Assembly (NCBI RefSeq): GCF_014303735.1
Contig: NZ_CP060296.1
Coordinates: 3,741,501-3,805,500, forward strand
DNA length: 64,000 nt
From: Variovorax sp. PAMC28562
GTDB lineage: Bacteria; Pseudomonadota; Gammaproteobacteria; Burkholderiales; Burkholderiaceae_C
Direction of reading: 5' to 3'
Positions 8,691 to 18,554 of this stretch are shown one piece after another (positions within the stretch are counted from its first letter, which is position 1; each line of letters starts with the position of its first letter). The notes below the pieces were generated by a model that worked only from the letters and a program-made list of their open reading frames with translations, was not told the DNA's origin and did not search any database. The position numbers and the translations under genes were made by a program.

Positions 8691-10108
8691 CAACCAGAAC
8701 CAGAACAACAACATCGTCATCGTCATCGTCATCGACATCGACATCGACATCGGCCTCTGACACCGCGCAGCAAGCCCGGCGTCTGCGCACAGTGCTCTGG
8801 GTGGTGTCGCTGGCGACCGTCGGTCTGGTGTTCGACGGCTATGACCTCGTCGTCTACGGCACGGTGGTCTCGACGTTCCTGCGCGATGCATCGCACATCG
8901 GCACCGTGACCCCGGCGATTGCCGGCGTGCTTGGCAGCTATGCCCTGTTCGGCGTGCTGGTCGGTGCGCTGCTGGCCGGCAGCGTGGGCGACATTGTCGG
9001 GCGGCGCAAGGTGATGCTGTTCGCCTATGCCTGGTTTTCTGTGGGGATGGCACTGACCGCGTTGTCAACAACGTCTGCCGCTTTTGGCTGGCTGCGCTTC
9101 GCCACCGGCCTGGGCGTCGGCGCCCTCGTTGCGACGACCGGCGCGCTCGTGTCCGAGTACGCGCCCAAAGGAAGGAAGAACCTGTGCAATGCCATTGTCT
9201 ATGGCGGCATCCCTCTGGGCAGCCTGCTCGCCGCCCTCCTCGCCATCCTGCTGCTGCAGCACATTGGCTGGCGCGGCATGTTCAACATTGGTGCCTTGCC
9301 GCTGTTCACGCTGCTGCCTCTGGCGTACTTCAAGATGCCCGAATCCGTCGCCTGGCTGGCTTCGCGCGGCAGGATGGCTGAGGCTCGGGTCCTTTCCGAG
9401 AAAACTGGTGTCGAGCTCCCAAGCGAGGTGGTCGAGCTGGCCGGGCAGCACGGAATCGCCGACGAAGGCAAGGCGGGCTTTGCTGGCCTCTTCGGCGGCC
9501 ACTACCTTTTCCCCACCATCGTGCTCGGCCTGATGAGTGCCACCGGCCTGGTGCTGGTGTATTCGCTCAACACCTGGTTGCCCGAACTCATGCTTCGCGC
9601 CGGCTTCAATGCCAAGGGTTCGTTGTCGTTTCTGCTGGTGCTCAATGGCGGCGCACTGCTCGGCGCCCTGCTGGCCTCGGGCGCGGCAGACCGCTTCGGT
9701 CCGAAGCCGGTCGTTGCGATCTGTTTCGCCACCGGCACCATCGCGCTGATCTTGCTGACACTGGGCTTCCCGCTAGCGGCCTTGTTGCTGATCGTCGCCA
9801 TTGTCGGGCTGGGAACAAGCGGTACGCAAACCCTGATCTACGGCTTCGTTGCCAACTACTACAGGACCAACGTGCGCGGCGCAGGCGTCGCATGGTGCGC
9901 AGGCTTTGGCCGGCTCGGTGGCGTCGGCGGCCCAATGCTCGGCGGTCTGCTTATCGGCGCTGGATTCGCGCTGAATTCCATCTTCTACGTTCTGGCGGCG
10001 CTGGGTGTCGTCGGGGTGGTTCTGACCCTGCTTATCCCCGTCAGCAGCACCTCGCTCGGCACCCATGCGGCGCCTGAACCGACGGGCGATGCTCTAACGG
10101 TCGGATAG
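8687..10108 (+). CDS. MFS aromatic acid:H+ symporter (probable 3-hydroxybenzoate importer)
   Basis: 473 residues with about 12 membrane helices. After a Ser/Thr-rich N-terminus the first helix contains VGLVFDGYDLVVYG, the D-G-x-D motif of the aromatic acid:H+ symporter family. The loop-2 motif GDIVGRRKVML is also present, as is the later PKPVV loop. It should import the mobA substrate with protons. The ATG overlaps the mobA stop (ATGA), so the genes are translationally coupled. Residues 9-22 are a run of Ser and Thr encoded by a hexanucleotide repeat (8713-8748), unusual for this family. Confidence 0.87.
   Translation: MTTRTRTTTSSSSSSSTSTSTSASDTAQQARRLRTVLWVVSLATVGLVFDGYDLVVYGTVVSTFLRDASHIGTVTPAIAGVLGSYALFGVLVGALLAGSVGDIVGRRKVMLFAYAWFSVGMALTALSTTSAAFGWLRFATGLGVGALVATTGALVSEYAPKGRKNLCNAIVYGGIPLGSLLAALLAILLLQHIGWRGMFNIGALPLFTLLPLAYFKMPESVAWLASRGRMAEARVLSEKTGVELPSEVVELAGQHGIADEGKAGFAGLFGGHYLFPTIVLGLMSATGLVLVYSLNTWLPELMLRAGFNAKGSLSFLLVLNGGALLGALLASGAADRFGPKPVVAICFATGTIALILLTLGFPLAALLLIVAIVGLGTSGTQTLIYGFVANYYRTNVRGAGVAWCAGFGRLGGVGGPMLGGLLIGAGFALNSIFYVLAALGVVGVVLTLLIPVSSTSLGTHAAPEPTGDALTVG
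8713..8748 (+). repeat. Hexanucleotide tandem repeat in the 5' end of the MFS gene
   Basis: Three copies of ATCGTC directly followed by three copies of ATCGAC, 36 bp in all, encoding part of a poly-Ser/Thr stretch. The unit is six bases, so copy-number change alters length but not frame. It lies 26 nt inside the gene. Confidence 0.85.
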
Positions 10109-10368
10109 AAGCAGTAGCCCTCACCCTGAGATCCTGGCTCGGAGCCTCACGCCCGGCGCTGGACTGCGGAGCTGTCGCCATGCCCTCACAGTCCATGAAA
10201 AGCATCGTCAACCCAATTCGATGCACCCGCGTAACGCCGTGACGAAGTCACGATAGTTGAAAACGAGCAGTTCTCCGGCGCCGGGATCAGCTATGCGAAC
10301 CTTCGATGTCCGACGACAAACGCTACCCGTCAATGTTCGGTCCGGTGCTGCCTACAACGACAGAACCG
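10109..10368. other. Spacer between the importer gene and the CMD-family gene
   Basis: 260 bp with no gene I can support and no clear terminator. On the minus strand about 30 codons (roughly 10300-10212) are open and end in a stop, with no family match. Confidence 0.4.
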
Positions 10369-10989
10369 CTATTGCGGCAGTCTCCTGAGCCCGACCTGGC
10401 CCTCTGGAAGCTTGTATTGCGCTGAATTCAGTTGCATTGCCAGTAATGTGTAGTAGCCGGCGATCCCGGTCAGATCCACCACACCTTTGGTTCCGAAGCG
10501 GGTTTTGACCCGCTCGAATGTGACATCGGACACTTGCTTGTTCTTTGCAAGCTCGGTGGTGTAGCTGTAAATCATGTCTTCGTCCGAACTCATGCCGACA
10601 GGACGACGTCCTTCTGCAATAGCATCCGCAACCTCTTTGGAGATGCCGGACTTCAGGGCCAACGGATAGTGATACCACCACTCGAAGTCCTGTGTCCATT
10701 CGCGGGCGATGATGAGAATGACCAGTTCGCTCATCGTGTTGCCGATCGCCGATTTGTAGCGCAAGTAATCACCCATCGATCGCGAGAGTGTCATGACCTG
10801 CGGGCTGTGCATCAGGGGCTCGAAGGGTCCGAAAACCGGGCCCTTGCGCGCCACTTCAAAATCAGCGGCAGCCTGGGCCTGCTCGGGCGTATAGGCTGCC
10901 GGAGGAATGATCGGCAGCCGGTCTTCTGCATGAACCTGAATTTGGAGCAACAGGATGCTGGCGGCGAATAAATGAAAGAAGCGGGGCAT
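10369..10989 (-). CDS. Exported carboxymuconolactone decarboxylase (AhpD-like) family protein
   Basis: 206 residues. A signal peptide (FFHLFAASILLLQIQVHAED) suggests a periplasmic protein, unlike the cytosolic decarboxylases. The mature part has the all-helical CMD layout: GPFEPLMHSPQV, LRYKSAIGNTMSELVILIIA near 85-100, and WYHYPLALKSGISKEVADAI. The Cys-xx-Cys pair of AhpD-type peroxidases is absent, so it is probably neither a redox enzyme nor a proven decarboxylase. It is divergent from dgdA across a 274-bp gap. Family is firm; function unknown. Confidence 0.8.
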   Translation of the reverse strand: MPRFFHLFAASILLLQIQVHAEDRLPIIPPAAYTPEQAQAAADFEVARKGPVFGPFEPLMHSPQVMTLSRSMGDYLRYKSAIGNTMSELVILIIAREWTQDFEWWYHYPLALKSGISKEVADAIAEGRRPVGMSSDEDMIYSYTTELAKNKQVSDVTFERVKTRFGTKGVVDLTGIAGYYTLLAMQLNSAQYKLPEGQVGLRRLPQ

Positions 10990-11206
10990 CAGGTTCCAAT
11001 GGTGCGTGAATCAAATTCGAATCGTCCGACGATGAGCGGCTGAAGCAGGAAGACGACAACATTCCTGCGTCTCGTTCCTTGGCTGAACGATACGATCATT
11101 GCTCAATCCTCTCAGAGTGTTCAGCCTTCTCAAAAGCTGGGGCCATTCGGTCGAGTTGGCGTCTCATGAAATAAGTGGGGCTGATAGCTGCATTCGGAAA
11201 TATTAG

Positions 11207-12565
<1,359 letters not shown>

Positions 12566-12724
12566 CCGGCTCTGGTTGCCAACGGGTCAGAAGCAAGCCC
12601 CAATTTGGCACTGCCCGCGGCGCATTGCAAGTTGCAGTAGCGAGCCGCCCAGCGTTGCCCTAACTCGACAGAACCGTCATCTCGGCATCGGGGCTTGGCC
12701 CGCGATGAAAGACCAAGTCTTCCA

Positions 12725-13354
12725 CTACGCGACCGTGCCCGAGGTGGTCTTCAATGATGCGATCCATGGCACGAGGCCCGACTGTGCGTCCACGCCGATG
12801 TGCGCCTTCATCCCGAAGTGCCACTGCTTGCCCTTTCGGGTCTGATGCATCTTCGGGTCGCGTTTGCCTTCCGCGTTCTTGGTCGAGCTGGATGCGGCGA
12901 TCAGCGTGGCGTCCGCCGCCGTGCCTATGCGCAGCAGCAGGCCTTTGGCCTGCAGGATGTCGTCGACCACGCGCAGCATGTCGATGGCCATGTCGTGGGC
13001 CTCCAGCAACTGGCGAAACCGCAGGATCGTCGTCTCGTCAGGCAGGCGGCTCACCCAATCACGCAAGCCCGCGAACTCCCGGTACAGCGGCACGTCGTGC
13101 AGCGACTCTTCCATGGCTGGGCCGCTCAGGCCGAACCACTGTTGAAGGTAATGAATGCGCAGCATGGTTTCGATGGCAAACGGCGGGCGACCGGTCTTGG
13201 CCGGAGGTGTACGCGGCTGGACGATCTGCACCAGTGCGCTCCACGGCACGACTCGATCCATCTCGTCGACAAATTCGCGCTTGCGCGTCTTCTTCGTCGA
13301 CAGATTCAGACCCAGGCCAAGCTGATTGGGCAGTGTCACGCGTTTAGAAATCAT
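12725..13354 (-). pseudogene. IS5-family transposase, truncated at the C-terminus
   Basis: 209 codons. The intact part has the IS5-group N-terminus (WSALVQIVQP, GRPPFAIETMLRIHYLQQWF, MEESLHDVPLYREFAGL) and the first catalytic Asp region (GTAADATLIAAS). The similarity stops after KAHIGVDAQSGLV, which holds the second DDE-region Asp. The remaining residues are foreign, and the last third with the catalytic Glu is missing, so it cannot be active. Confidence 0.85.
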
Positions 13355-13402
13355 GGCCTCAGATGATGCAAAGAGTGGGTCTGTTTTGCAGACCTCCCTT
13401 AG
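12776..13402 (-). mobile_element. IS5-family insertion sequence remnant
   Basis: The transposase 5' side is retained up to an end-like sequence near 13378-13402, which includes the inverted repeat GGTCTG/CAGACC (13378-13394) and then CTTAG, resembling an IS5-type target. The other end is deleted around 12776, inside the transposase. The element directly abuts the headless ANTAR fragment. Boundaries are approximate because no second terminal repeat exists. Confidence 0.7.
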
Positions 13403-13404
13403 CG

Positions 13405-13575
13405 GTGAATCAGATCAATGAAGCTAAAGCCATCCTTGTAAGGACGAGAAACATGAGCGATAGCGAAGCCTACCGGGCAATTCGTGAGCAAGCGATGAGC
13501 AAGCGTGTACCCATCGAAGAGATCGCGTGTGCGATCGTTCATGCCAACGGGGTTCTGTCACGCTCTGACACGTGA
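13405..13575 (+). pseudogene. ANTAR-domain regulator, C-terminal fragment
   Basis: The frame right after the IS end encodes an ANTAR RNA-binding domain: INEAKAILVRTRNMSDSEAY, then RAIREQAMSKRVPIEEIA and a short tail. ANTAR domains form the C-terminus of AmiR/NasT-type antitermination regulators, which bind paired hairpins in mRNA leaders. The receiver domain is gone, replaced by the IS, and there is no proper start. The parent gene and its targets are not in the window. Confidence 0.75.
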
Positions 13576-13734
13576 TGTGCCGAAGATATATTCGATCTAT
13601 GTTGAATCACCTCAAGAATTGAGGCCTCAACGACTTCTGCGACGATTCAAGGTGAACAGGCGTCAGCGGGCCTGACGCCCGATCTGTCCAATGACATATG
13701 CTCCATTCATCTTCAGTAACAGGAGTCTGATGTG

Positions 13735-14514
13735 ATGGACATCTTTGCCAAAGTAGTACCTACCGCCCGCGATGCATCGATGTCCGACTCGGAATGGAAG
13801 GCCCGCCAGGAGCTCGCTTGCGCGTATCGGCTCTTTGACCATTTCGGCTGGCACGAACTGATCTACAACCACATCACTGTTCGTGTGCCAGACACACCCT
13901 ATTTCTTGATCAATCCGTTCGGACTGAGATACGGCGAAGTTCGTGCCTCGAACCTGGTCAAGATCGACGTTGAGGGTCAGATCATTGGTGAGTCTGCCTA
14001 CTCAGTGAATCCTGCGGGCTTCATCGTCCACTCTGCCGTCCATGCAGCGCGGCCTGACGCGCATGCCGTCGCGCACACGCATACGACGGCAGGTCAAGCC
14101 GTCGCATGCCAGAAGGGCGGACTGTTGCCCTTGAGCTTCACGTCGATGTTTTACACAGATGCCATTGCTTACCATGATTTTGAGGGCATCACCCTTGACC
14201 GCAGCGAGCGGGAACGCCTTGCCAAAAATCTGGGCAGCAAGTCGTTGATGATTCTGCGCAATCATGGGCTGCTGGCCTGCGGACCGAGCTTGGCACATGC
14301 TTTTCTAGACCTGTATCACTTGCAGCGCGCCTGTGAAGTTCAGGTAGTGGCTCAAGCGGCCGGCGAGGCAATGCTGCTACGGCCACCGCCGGAAGCGGCC
14401 GTCCGCAGTGCCTTACAACACCGCGTCGCAATGGACAGGGGCCTGGAACCGGCAATGGCATTCGCCGCGATGGCGAGGATGATGATGGAGAAGGACTCGA
14501 CCTTCCTCCAATAG
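13735..14514 (+). CDS. Class II aldolase/adducin family protein
   Basis: About 260 residues. Zinc-binding motifs of the fold are present: AVAHTHTTAGQAVA near 110-120 gives two His and RNHGLLACG near 183 another. The N-terminal YNHITVRVPDTPYFLINPFG segment is the usual substrate loop. Members include fuculose-phosphate aldolase, ribulose-5-phosphate epimerase and many unassigned decarboxylases. The early VAHTHT pattern and lack of sugar kinases nearby leave the substrate open. AGGAG at 13721 serves either GTG 13732 or ATG 13735; I use the ATG. Confidence 0.83.
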   Translation: MDIFAKVVPTARDASMSDSEWKARQELACAYRLFDHFGWHELIYNHITVRVPDTPYFLINPFGLRYGEVRASNLVKIDVEGQIIGESAYSVNPAGFIVHSAVHAARPDAHAVAHTHTTAGQAVACQKGGLLPLSFTSMFYTDAIAYHDFEGITLDRSERERLAKNLGSKSLMILRNHGLLACGPSLAHAFLDLYHLQRACEVQVVAQAAGEAMLLRPPPEAAVRSALQHRVAMDRGLEPAMAFAAMARMMMEKDSTFLQ

Positions 14515-14643
14515 CAGGGTCGGTTGTCGCCTCTGCCTGGGTTCGCAACATAGGGCGCATGAGCGGAGTAAGGCCTGCTCGGAACCCGACTGGAAGCAGC
14601 GCGAACGGCCGGCACTGGTGAAATCCGCGCCATCATTCACCCA

Positions 14644-15909
14644 ATGACCCTCGCTCCCCATGAAGCCCACCTCGCAGCCTGGGCCATCGCCGCGCTGACT
14701 GCGGCCGGCGTCATCGTGCGGCCATTCAAATGGCCTGAAGCCGTCTGGGCCGTGAGCGGCGCCCTGCTGCTGCTCGTGTCGGGCTTGCTGCCGATCGACA
14801 ACGCATTGCAAGCTGTCGGCAAAGGATGCGACGTCTACTTGTTTCTGATCGGGATGATGCTGCTGTCTGAGACAGCCCGGCGCGAGGGCCTGTTCGACTG
14901 GGTCGCGGCGGTGGCTGTCAATCACTCGCGGAGTTCGCCGCAGCGACTCTTCCTGCTGATCTACGGCGTGGGCGTTGTGGTGACCACTTTTATGTCCAAC
15001 GACGCCACGGCGGTGGTGCTGACGCCTGCCGTTTATGCCGCGGCGCGCAAGGCCAAGGTCGAGCCTTTGCCTTACCTGTTCATCTGCGCGTTCATCGCCA
15101 ACGCGGCGAGTTTCGTGCTGCCGATTTCAAACCCGGCCAACATCGTGCTGTACGGCGATCACACACCGCCGCTCGGCCCCTGGCTCGCGCGTTTCGCTGT
15201 GCCCTCGTTGCTGTCGATCGTGGCGACCTACGTCGCTTTGCGCTGCACGGAGGGTCGCCGGCTTCCGGTCACTTGCGAAAGCAACGTCCAGGTCACGCCG
15301 CTCTCGACCGGCGCCCGCACGGCGCTGGCCGGCCTCGGCCTTACTGCCGTCGCGCTGCTGGTCGTGTCAGCGCTCGACTTGCAGCTCGGCATGCCGACCG
15401 CCGTCATGGGTGTGCTGACCACCGCGATCGTATTGATCATTGCCCGCGAGTCCCCTTGGGAAACCGTCAAAGGCGTTTCTTGGTCGGTGCTGCCTTTGGT
15501 GGCCGGCCTGTTCGTGCTGGTCGAAGCGCTGGCTGCGACCGGCGTCATCGCGCAACTGGCTCGGCAACTGGTCGCGGGCGTGGCGCGATCGCCGGATGCG
15601 ACCGCGTGGATTTCGGGTGGGCTCATCGCGGTCGCGTCGAACCTGGTCAACAACCTGCCCGCCGGCCTGGTCGCGAGTTCGACCGTGGCCTTGGCGCACC
15701 CGCCGCAGCAGGTCATCGATGCGCTGTTGATCGGTGTGGACCTCGGCCCCAATCTGTCGGTGACCGGTTCGCTGGCAACCATTTTGTGGCTCACAGCGAT
15801 CCGTCGCGAAGGCGAACACGTCGGCTTCTGGCGGTTTCTGAAATTGGGCGCCATCGCGATGCCGCCGGCGTTCGTTCTCGCGCTCGGTGCGCGGTTGCTT
15901 TTCGACTGA
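14644..15909 (+). CDS. ArsB/SLC13-type ion transporter
   Basis: 421 residues with 10-12 predicted helices and the inverted repeat topology of the ion-transporter superfamily. FMSNDATAVVLTPAVY near 115-130 and LPISNPANIVLYG near 160 are the first-half re-entrant motifs. VASNLVNNLPAGLVASS near 335 is the second-half one. ArsB arsenite pumps and Na+/dicarboxylate carriers share this pattern. No arsR, arsC or ACR3 gene lies nearby, so arsenite export is only one option. It ends 245 bp before the convergent aldo/keto reductase, with a hairpin between them. Confidence 0.8.
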   Translation: MTLAPHEAHLAAWAIAALTAAGVIVRPFKWPEAVWAVSGALLLLVSGLLPIDNALQAVGKGCDVYLFLIGMMLLSETARREGLFDWVAAVAVNHSRSSPQRLFLLIYGVGVVVTTFMSNDATAVVLTPAVYAAARKAKVEPLPYLFICAFIANAASFVLPISNPANIVLYGDHTPPLGPWLARFAVPSLLSIVATYVALRCTEGRRLPVTCESNVQVTPLSTGARTALAGLGLTAVALLVVSALDLQLGMPTAVMGVLTTAIVLIIARESPWETVKGVSWSVLPLVAGLFVLVEALAATGVIAQLARQLVAGVARSPDATAWISGGLIAVASNLVNNLPAGLVASSTVALAHPPQQVIDALLIGVDLGPNLSVTGSLATILWLTAIRREGEHVGFWRFLKLGAIAMPPAFVLALGARLLFD

Positions 15910-16121
15910 TACCGGCCAATTTCAACGGGGCTCGCGGCAAACAGCCTGTGAGGGCACGCGCCTTGCATCGGTCTGCTGTACTTCGGCGTCCTATGCTGCA
16001 ATTTCTTTCTTGCCGCCTGGGCCGGCTGGACGAGCCGCAGGGCTTCTACATGCGAAGCCGATGCCGGCGCAGGAACTGGCGACGTGGTGGCTGCGTGAGC
16101 GTGAACGGCAGCACAGCGCTA

Positions 16122-16158
16122 CTTGAAATTCAGCCTGCAATTCAGGCTGAATTTCAAG
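16122..16158. terminator. Bidirectional terminator overlapping the aldo/keto reductase stop codon
   Basis: Perfect 16-bp inverted repeat: CTTGAAATTCAGCCTG (16122-16137) and its complement (16143-16158) around a 5-nt loop. On the plus strand it is followed by AAAAA, on the minus strand preceded by the same A tract. It separates two convergent genes. The stop codon of the minus-strand gene (16154-16156) lies inside the right arm. Confidence 0.75.
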
Positions 16159-17134
16159 AAAAACCGACCACCGCGTGCGGCACGTACGGCGTCTCGAGTG
16201 CGGCAATGTCTTCTGCGCTTAGCGTGAGCGCCAGCGCTGCGATCGCATCGTCCAGTTGTTCCAGTTTGGTCGCACCGATGATCGGCGCGGTAATGCCCGG
16301 CGTTTGCAGCACCCAGGCCAGCGCGACCTGGGCGCGCGGCACGCCCAGCCCGGCCGCGACTTTGGCCACTGCCTCGACCACGGCGCGGTCGGCGTCGGCC
16401 GTCTTCGCGTACAGCGAGCGGCCGAAGTCATCCGTTTCGACCCGGGCACTGGTCGTGTCCCAGTCGCGAGTGAGGCGTCCACGCGCCATCGGGCTCCACG
16501 GAATGACGGCGATGTTCCGGTCGCGGCAGAGCGGCAGCATCTCGCGCTCTTCTTCGCGGTAGAGCAGGTTCACGTAGTTCTGCATCGACACGAAGCGGGT
16601 CCAGCCATGCGCGTCGGCAACCGCGAGCGCGCGCGCGAACTGCCACGCGAACATCGACGAGGCGCCGACATAGCGCGCCTTGCCCGCCTTGACCACGTCG
16701 TGCAGCGCTTCCATGGTTTCTTCGATCGGTGTGCCGTAGTCCCAGCGATGGATCTGATACAGGTCGACGTAGTCGGTGCCTAGCCGCTTCAGGCTGGCGT
16801 CTATTTCACCCATGATCGCCTTGCGCGACAAGCCGGCGCCGTTCGGACCAGGCCGCATGCGGCTGTTCACCTTGGTCGCAATGACGACGTCTTCCCGGCG
16901 CGTGTAGTCGGCCAACGCACGGCCGACGATCTCTTCGCTGCTGCCATCCGAATAGACGTTGGCGGTGTCGAAGAAGTTGATGCCGAAGTCGAGCGCCTTC
17001 TTCAGGAACGGGCGGCTCGCCGCCTCCGGCAAGGTCCACGGGTGATTGCCGCGCTCGGGCTCGCCGTAGCTCATGCAGCCGAGGCAGAGGCGCGACACCT
17101 GAAGGCCGGTCTGACCGAGACGAACGTATTTCAT
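16154..17134 (-). CDS. Aldo/keto reductase
   Basis: 326 residues from the ATG at 17134 (MKYVRLGQTGLQVSRLCLG). Catalytic tetrad segments of the AKR TIM barrel are visible: NFFDTANVYSDGSSEE gives Asp and Tyr near 50-58, VVIATKVN the Lys near 85, and DLYQIHRWD the His near 125. The NADPH-binding region GITAPIIGATKLEQLDDAI closes the chain. It reduces aldehydes or ketones in the cytosol; substrate unknown. Family members of this kind (AKR12/13-like) are common general-stress reductases. A 26-codon upstream extension to 17212 is open but lacks homology. Confidence 0.88.
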   Translation of the reverse strand: MKYVRLGQTGLQVSRLCLGCMSYGEPERGNHPWTLPEAASRPFLKKALDFGINFFDTANVYSDGSSEEIVGRALADYTRREDVVIATKVNSRMRPGPNGAGLSRKAIMGEIDASLKRLGTDYVDLYQIHRWDYGTPIEETMEALHDVVKAGKARYVGASSMFAWQFARALAVADAHGWTRFVSMQNYVNLLYREEEREMLPLCRDRNIAVIPWSPMARGRLTRDWDTTSARVETDDFGRSLYAKTADADRAVVEAVAKVAAGLGVPRAQVALAWVLQTPGITAPIIGATKLEQLDDAIAALALTLSAEDIAALETPYVPHAVVGFS

Positions 17135-17288
17135 GGGCGGCTTCTTTCTTGGTTTGCTGGATCGGCGCGTCATCATGACAGCCGAATCTGTGGAGTTCTG
17201 CCCAGTCCCCAAATGTCAACTGTCTGTAACTCGTTTGACTTTCGAAGCAGCCGTTTAACAATCGTGCGAACTTTTGGTTACACACGAC

Positions 17289-17861
17289 ATGAACTCACCT
17301 CGTTGGCTTGGCAGACTTCGCCACATCCTTGCTGGCTTTGGGCCGACACGCGGCAAACGCGCGTCCACGAAGTCGAGGGTCGCTGCTTCGGCAAGGTCTG
17401 CCACGCGGTCGTCGGCTCTGCCTAGAACCGATGCGCAGCCCTTACCCGCGAAAGTGACGAAGGCAGCGCCGGCCACTGCCACGGTAATCACCATGACCGT
17501 GCCGGTCTCTGTGCCGGTGTCCGTCAAAGTGGCAACCCCGGTGAAAGCCGCACCGGCATTCGCACTGGCACTCGCACCGACGCCCGCACAGATGCCCACA
17601 CACACGCCTGCAATGGCGACAACCCCGCGTACGGGCAAGCCGCAACGCACGCTCGTCGAAGTCCGGGCTGACCTGGCGCGTCTGCGCGAAAGTTCGCGGG
17701 AGCGTCAGGCAGAGCGCGAACGCACGCACGACACCAATTTCGCACCGACTGATTTCATGGACTTTTCCGAGCACGAGATGCAGCTGGTCAAGCCGCAGCC
17801 GGCATTCGCTCCCACGGCCTATCTGGACTTCGGCGCCGCCAGGGCGCGCCAAAGACGCTAG
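17289..17861 (+). CDS. Hypothetical protein with Ala/Pro/Val-rich middle
   Basis: 190 residues, not recognised. A basic N-terminus (WLGRLRHILAGFG...) is followed by a low-complexity Ala/Pro/Val/Thr segment (about 45-115) with repeated VPVSVPVSVKV. A charged helix, LARLRESSRERQAERERTHD, comes next, then two similar short motifs: FAPTDFMDFSEHE and FAPTAYLDFGAAR. The duplicated FAPT-x-(F/Y)-(M/L)-DF motif suggests a real protein with a repeated binding tail. A terminator follows directly. No Shine-Dalgarno seen; TTG at 17274 is an alternative start. Confidence 0.55.
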   Translation: MNSPRWLGRLRHILAGFGPTRGKRASTKSRVAASARSATRSSALPRTDAQPLPAKVTKAAPATATVITMTVPVSVPVSVKVATPVKAAPAFALALAPTPAQMPTHTPAMATTPRTGKPQRTLVEVRADLARLRESSRERQAERERTHDTNFAPTDFMDFSEHEMQLVKPQPAFAPTAYLDFGAARARQRR

Positions 17862-17865
17862 AGGA

Positions 17866-17889
17866 AAAGGCGCCAGCCGGGCGCCTTTC
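17866..17889 (+). terminator. Rho-independent terminator
   Basis: AAAA, then GGCGCC, loop AGCCG, GGCGCC, TTT, starting five bases after the preceding stop codon. Six-base GC stem with a short U tract. Confidence 0.75.
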
Positions 17890-17892
17890 GCC

Positions 17893-17924
17893 GCTCACCC
17901 GCTCACCCGCTCACCCGCTCAGCC
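17893..17924 (+). repeat. Four tandem copies of an 8-bp unit
   Basis: CGCTCACC three times and CGCTCAGC once, immediately downstream of the terminator. Intergenic, no coding role seen. Confidence 0.85.
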
Positions 17925-18205
17925 GCTTTCCACAGTCACACTGGAATCGCAGCCGCGGCCCGCAGCGACGAATCGGTGATCCCAGCGCGCGACCCACGGC
18001 GCGGCCCGACGCAAAGCTTTCGGCAAGAAGTTGGCAGGCTGCTCAGCTGTTCGGTCCAAATCGCTGATCCCGGAAGTTTTGTAGGACAAAGCCGTCTGAG
18101 GCCATAAGTTGCGAAATTAATGCTGGCCTGCAGCACAAATAGTAATCACAATTGCTTACATGGTCGGTTTAACTTTCTCCCAATCCATCGCCTGAGGCCT
18201 TCTCC
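17925..18205. other. Non-coding stretch
   Basis: No gene supported. Base composition becomes AT-richer after 18080 (for example around 18100-18175), as expected for a promoter region of the following small gene, but no convincing -35/-10 pair was identified. GAGG at 18194-18197 fits as ribosome binding site for the GTG at 18206. Confidence 0.4.
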
Positions 18206-18451
18206 GTGTTGACACTCGCCAACTACTTTCCGGGCACCTCCCGGCTCAGCATCAAGGACCTTCGCGAAGTGGCCTACATGGTTCGATGCGACCCCAATCG
18301 TGATGGCGGCACGTCCGAAGCCGTCGCCCGCGCACTCGAATCCGTTGCTGCACTGCGGGCGGCACGCCTCTCCAAAATCCGCCGGCACGATGAGCTCAAG
18401 GCGATGTCGGTGTTTGAACGCGTTTCGCAATGGGCCGTGGCGCGCATCTGA
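18206..18451 (+). CDS. Small hypothetical protein
   Basis: 81 residues from a GTG start with GAGG eight bases upstream. The sequence begins LTLANYFPGTSRLSIKDL and is mostly helical and charged, ending RVSQWAVARI. No family recognised. It precedes the DHA2 exporter by about 100 bp on the same strand; a functional link is not shown. Support is the Shine-Dalgarno, balanced composition and absence of a better opposite-strand frame. Confidence 0.5.
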   Translation: MLTLANYFPGTSRLSIKDLREVAYMVRCDPNRDGGTSEAVARALESVAALRAARLSKIRRHDELKAMSVFERVSQWAVARI

Positions 18452-18554
18452 CCCGATAAGGTGCAAGAGCCCCAGCGTTGGCAAGGGCCGACGCTCGCCG
18501 ATAGGATGTGGGCCGCCGCTCGGCGTCGAATCGATCGACGTTCGCGGGACCGAA

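Noticed and set aside
8713..8748. Frame-switching phase variation at the hexanucleotide repeat
   Set aside because: The unit is a multiple of three, so slippage cannot switch the gene off.
12566..12776. Short minus-strand frame ending near 12672 as a gene
   Set aside because: About 35 codons without family match lie at the deletion junction of the IS. They may be the end of a lost gene, but this cannot be supported.
14644..15909. Arsenic resistance operon
   Set aside because: Only the ArsB-like permease is present. No arsR, arsC or arsH lies beside it, so the family call is kept without the operon claim.
17893..17924. CRISPR-like array
   Set aside because: Four 8-bp units without spacers are a simple tandem repeat. 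No cas genes are present.
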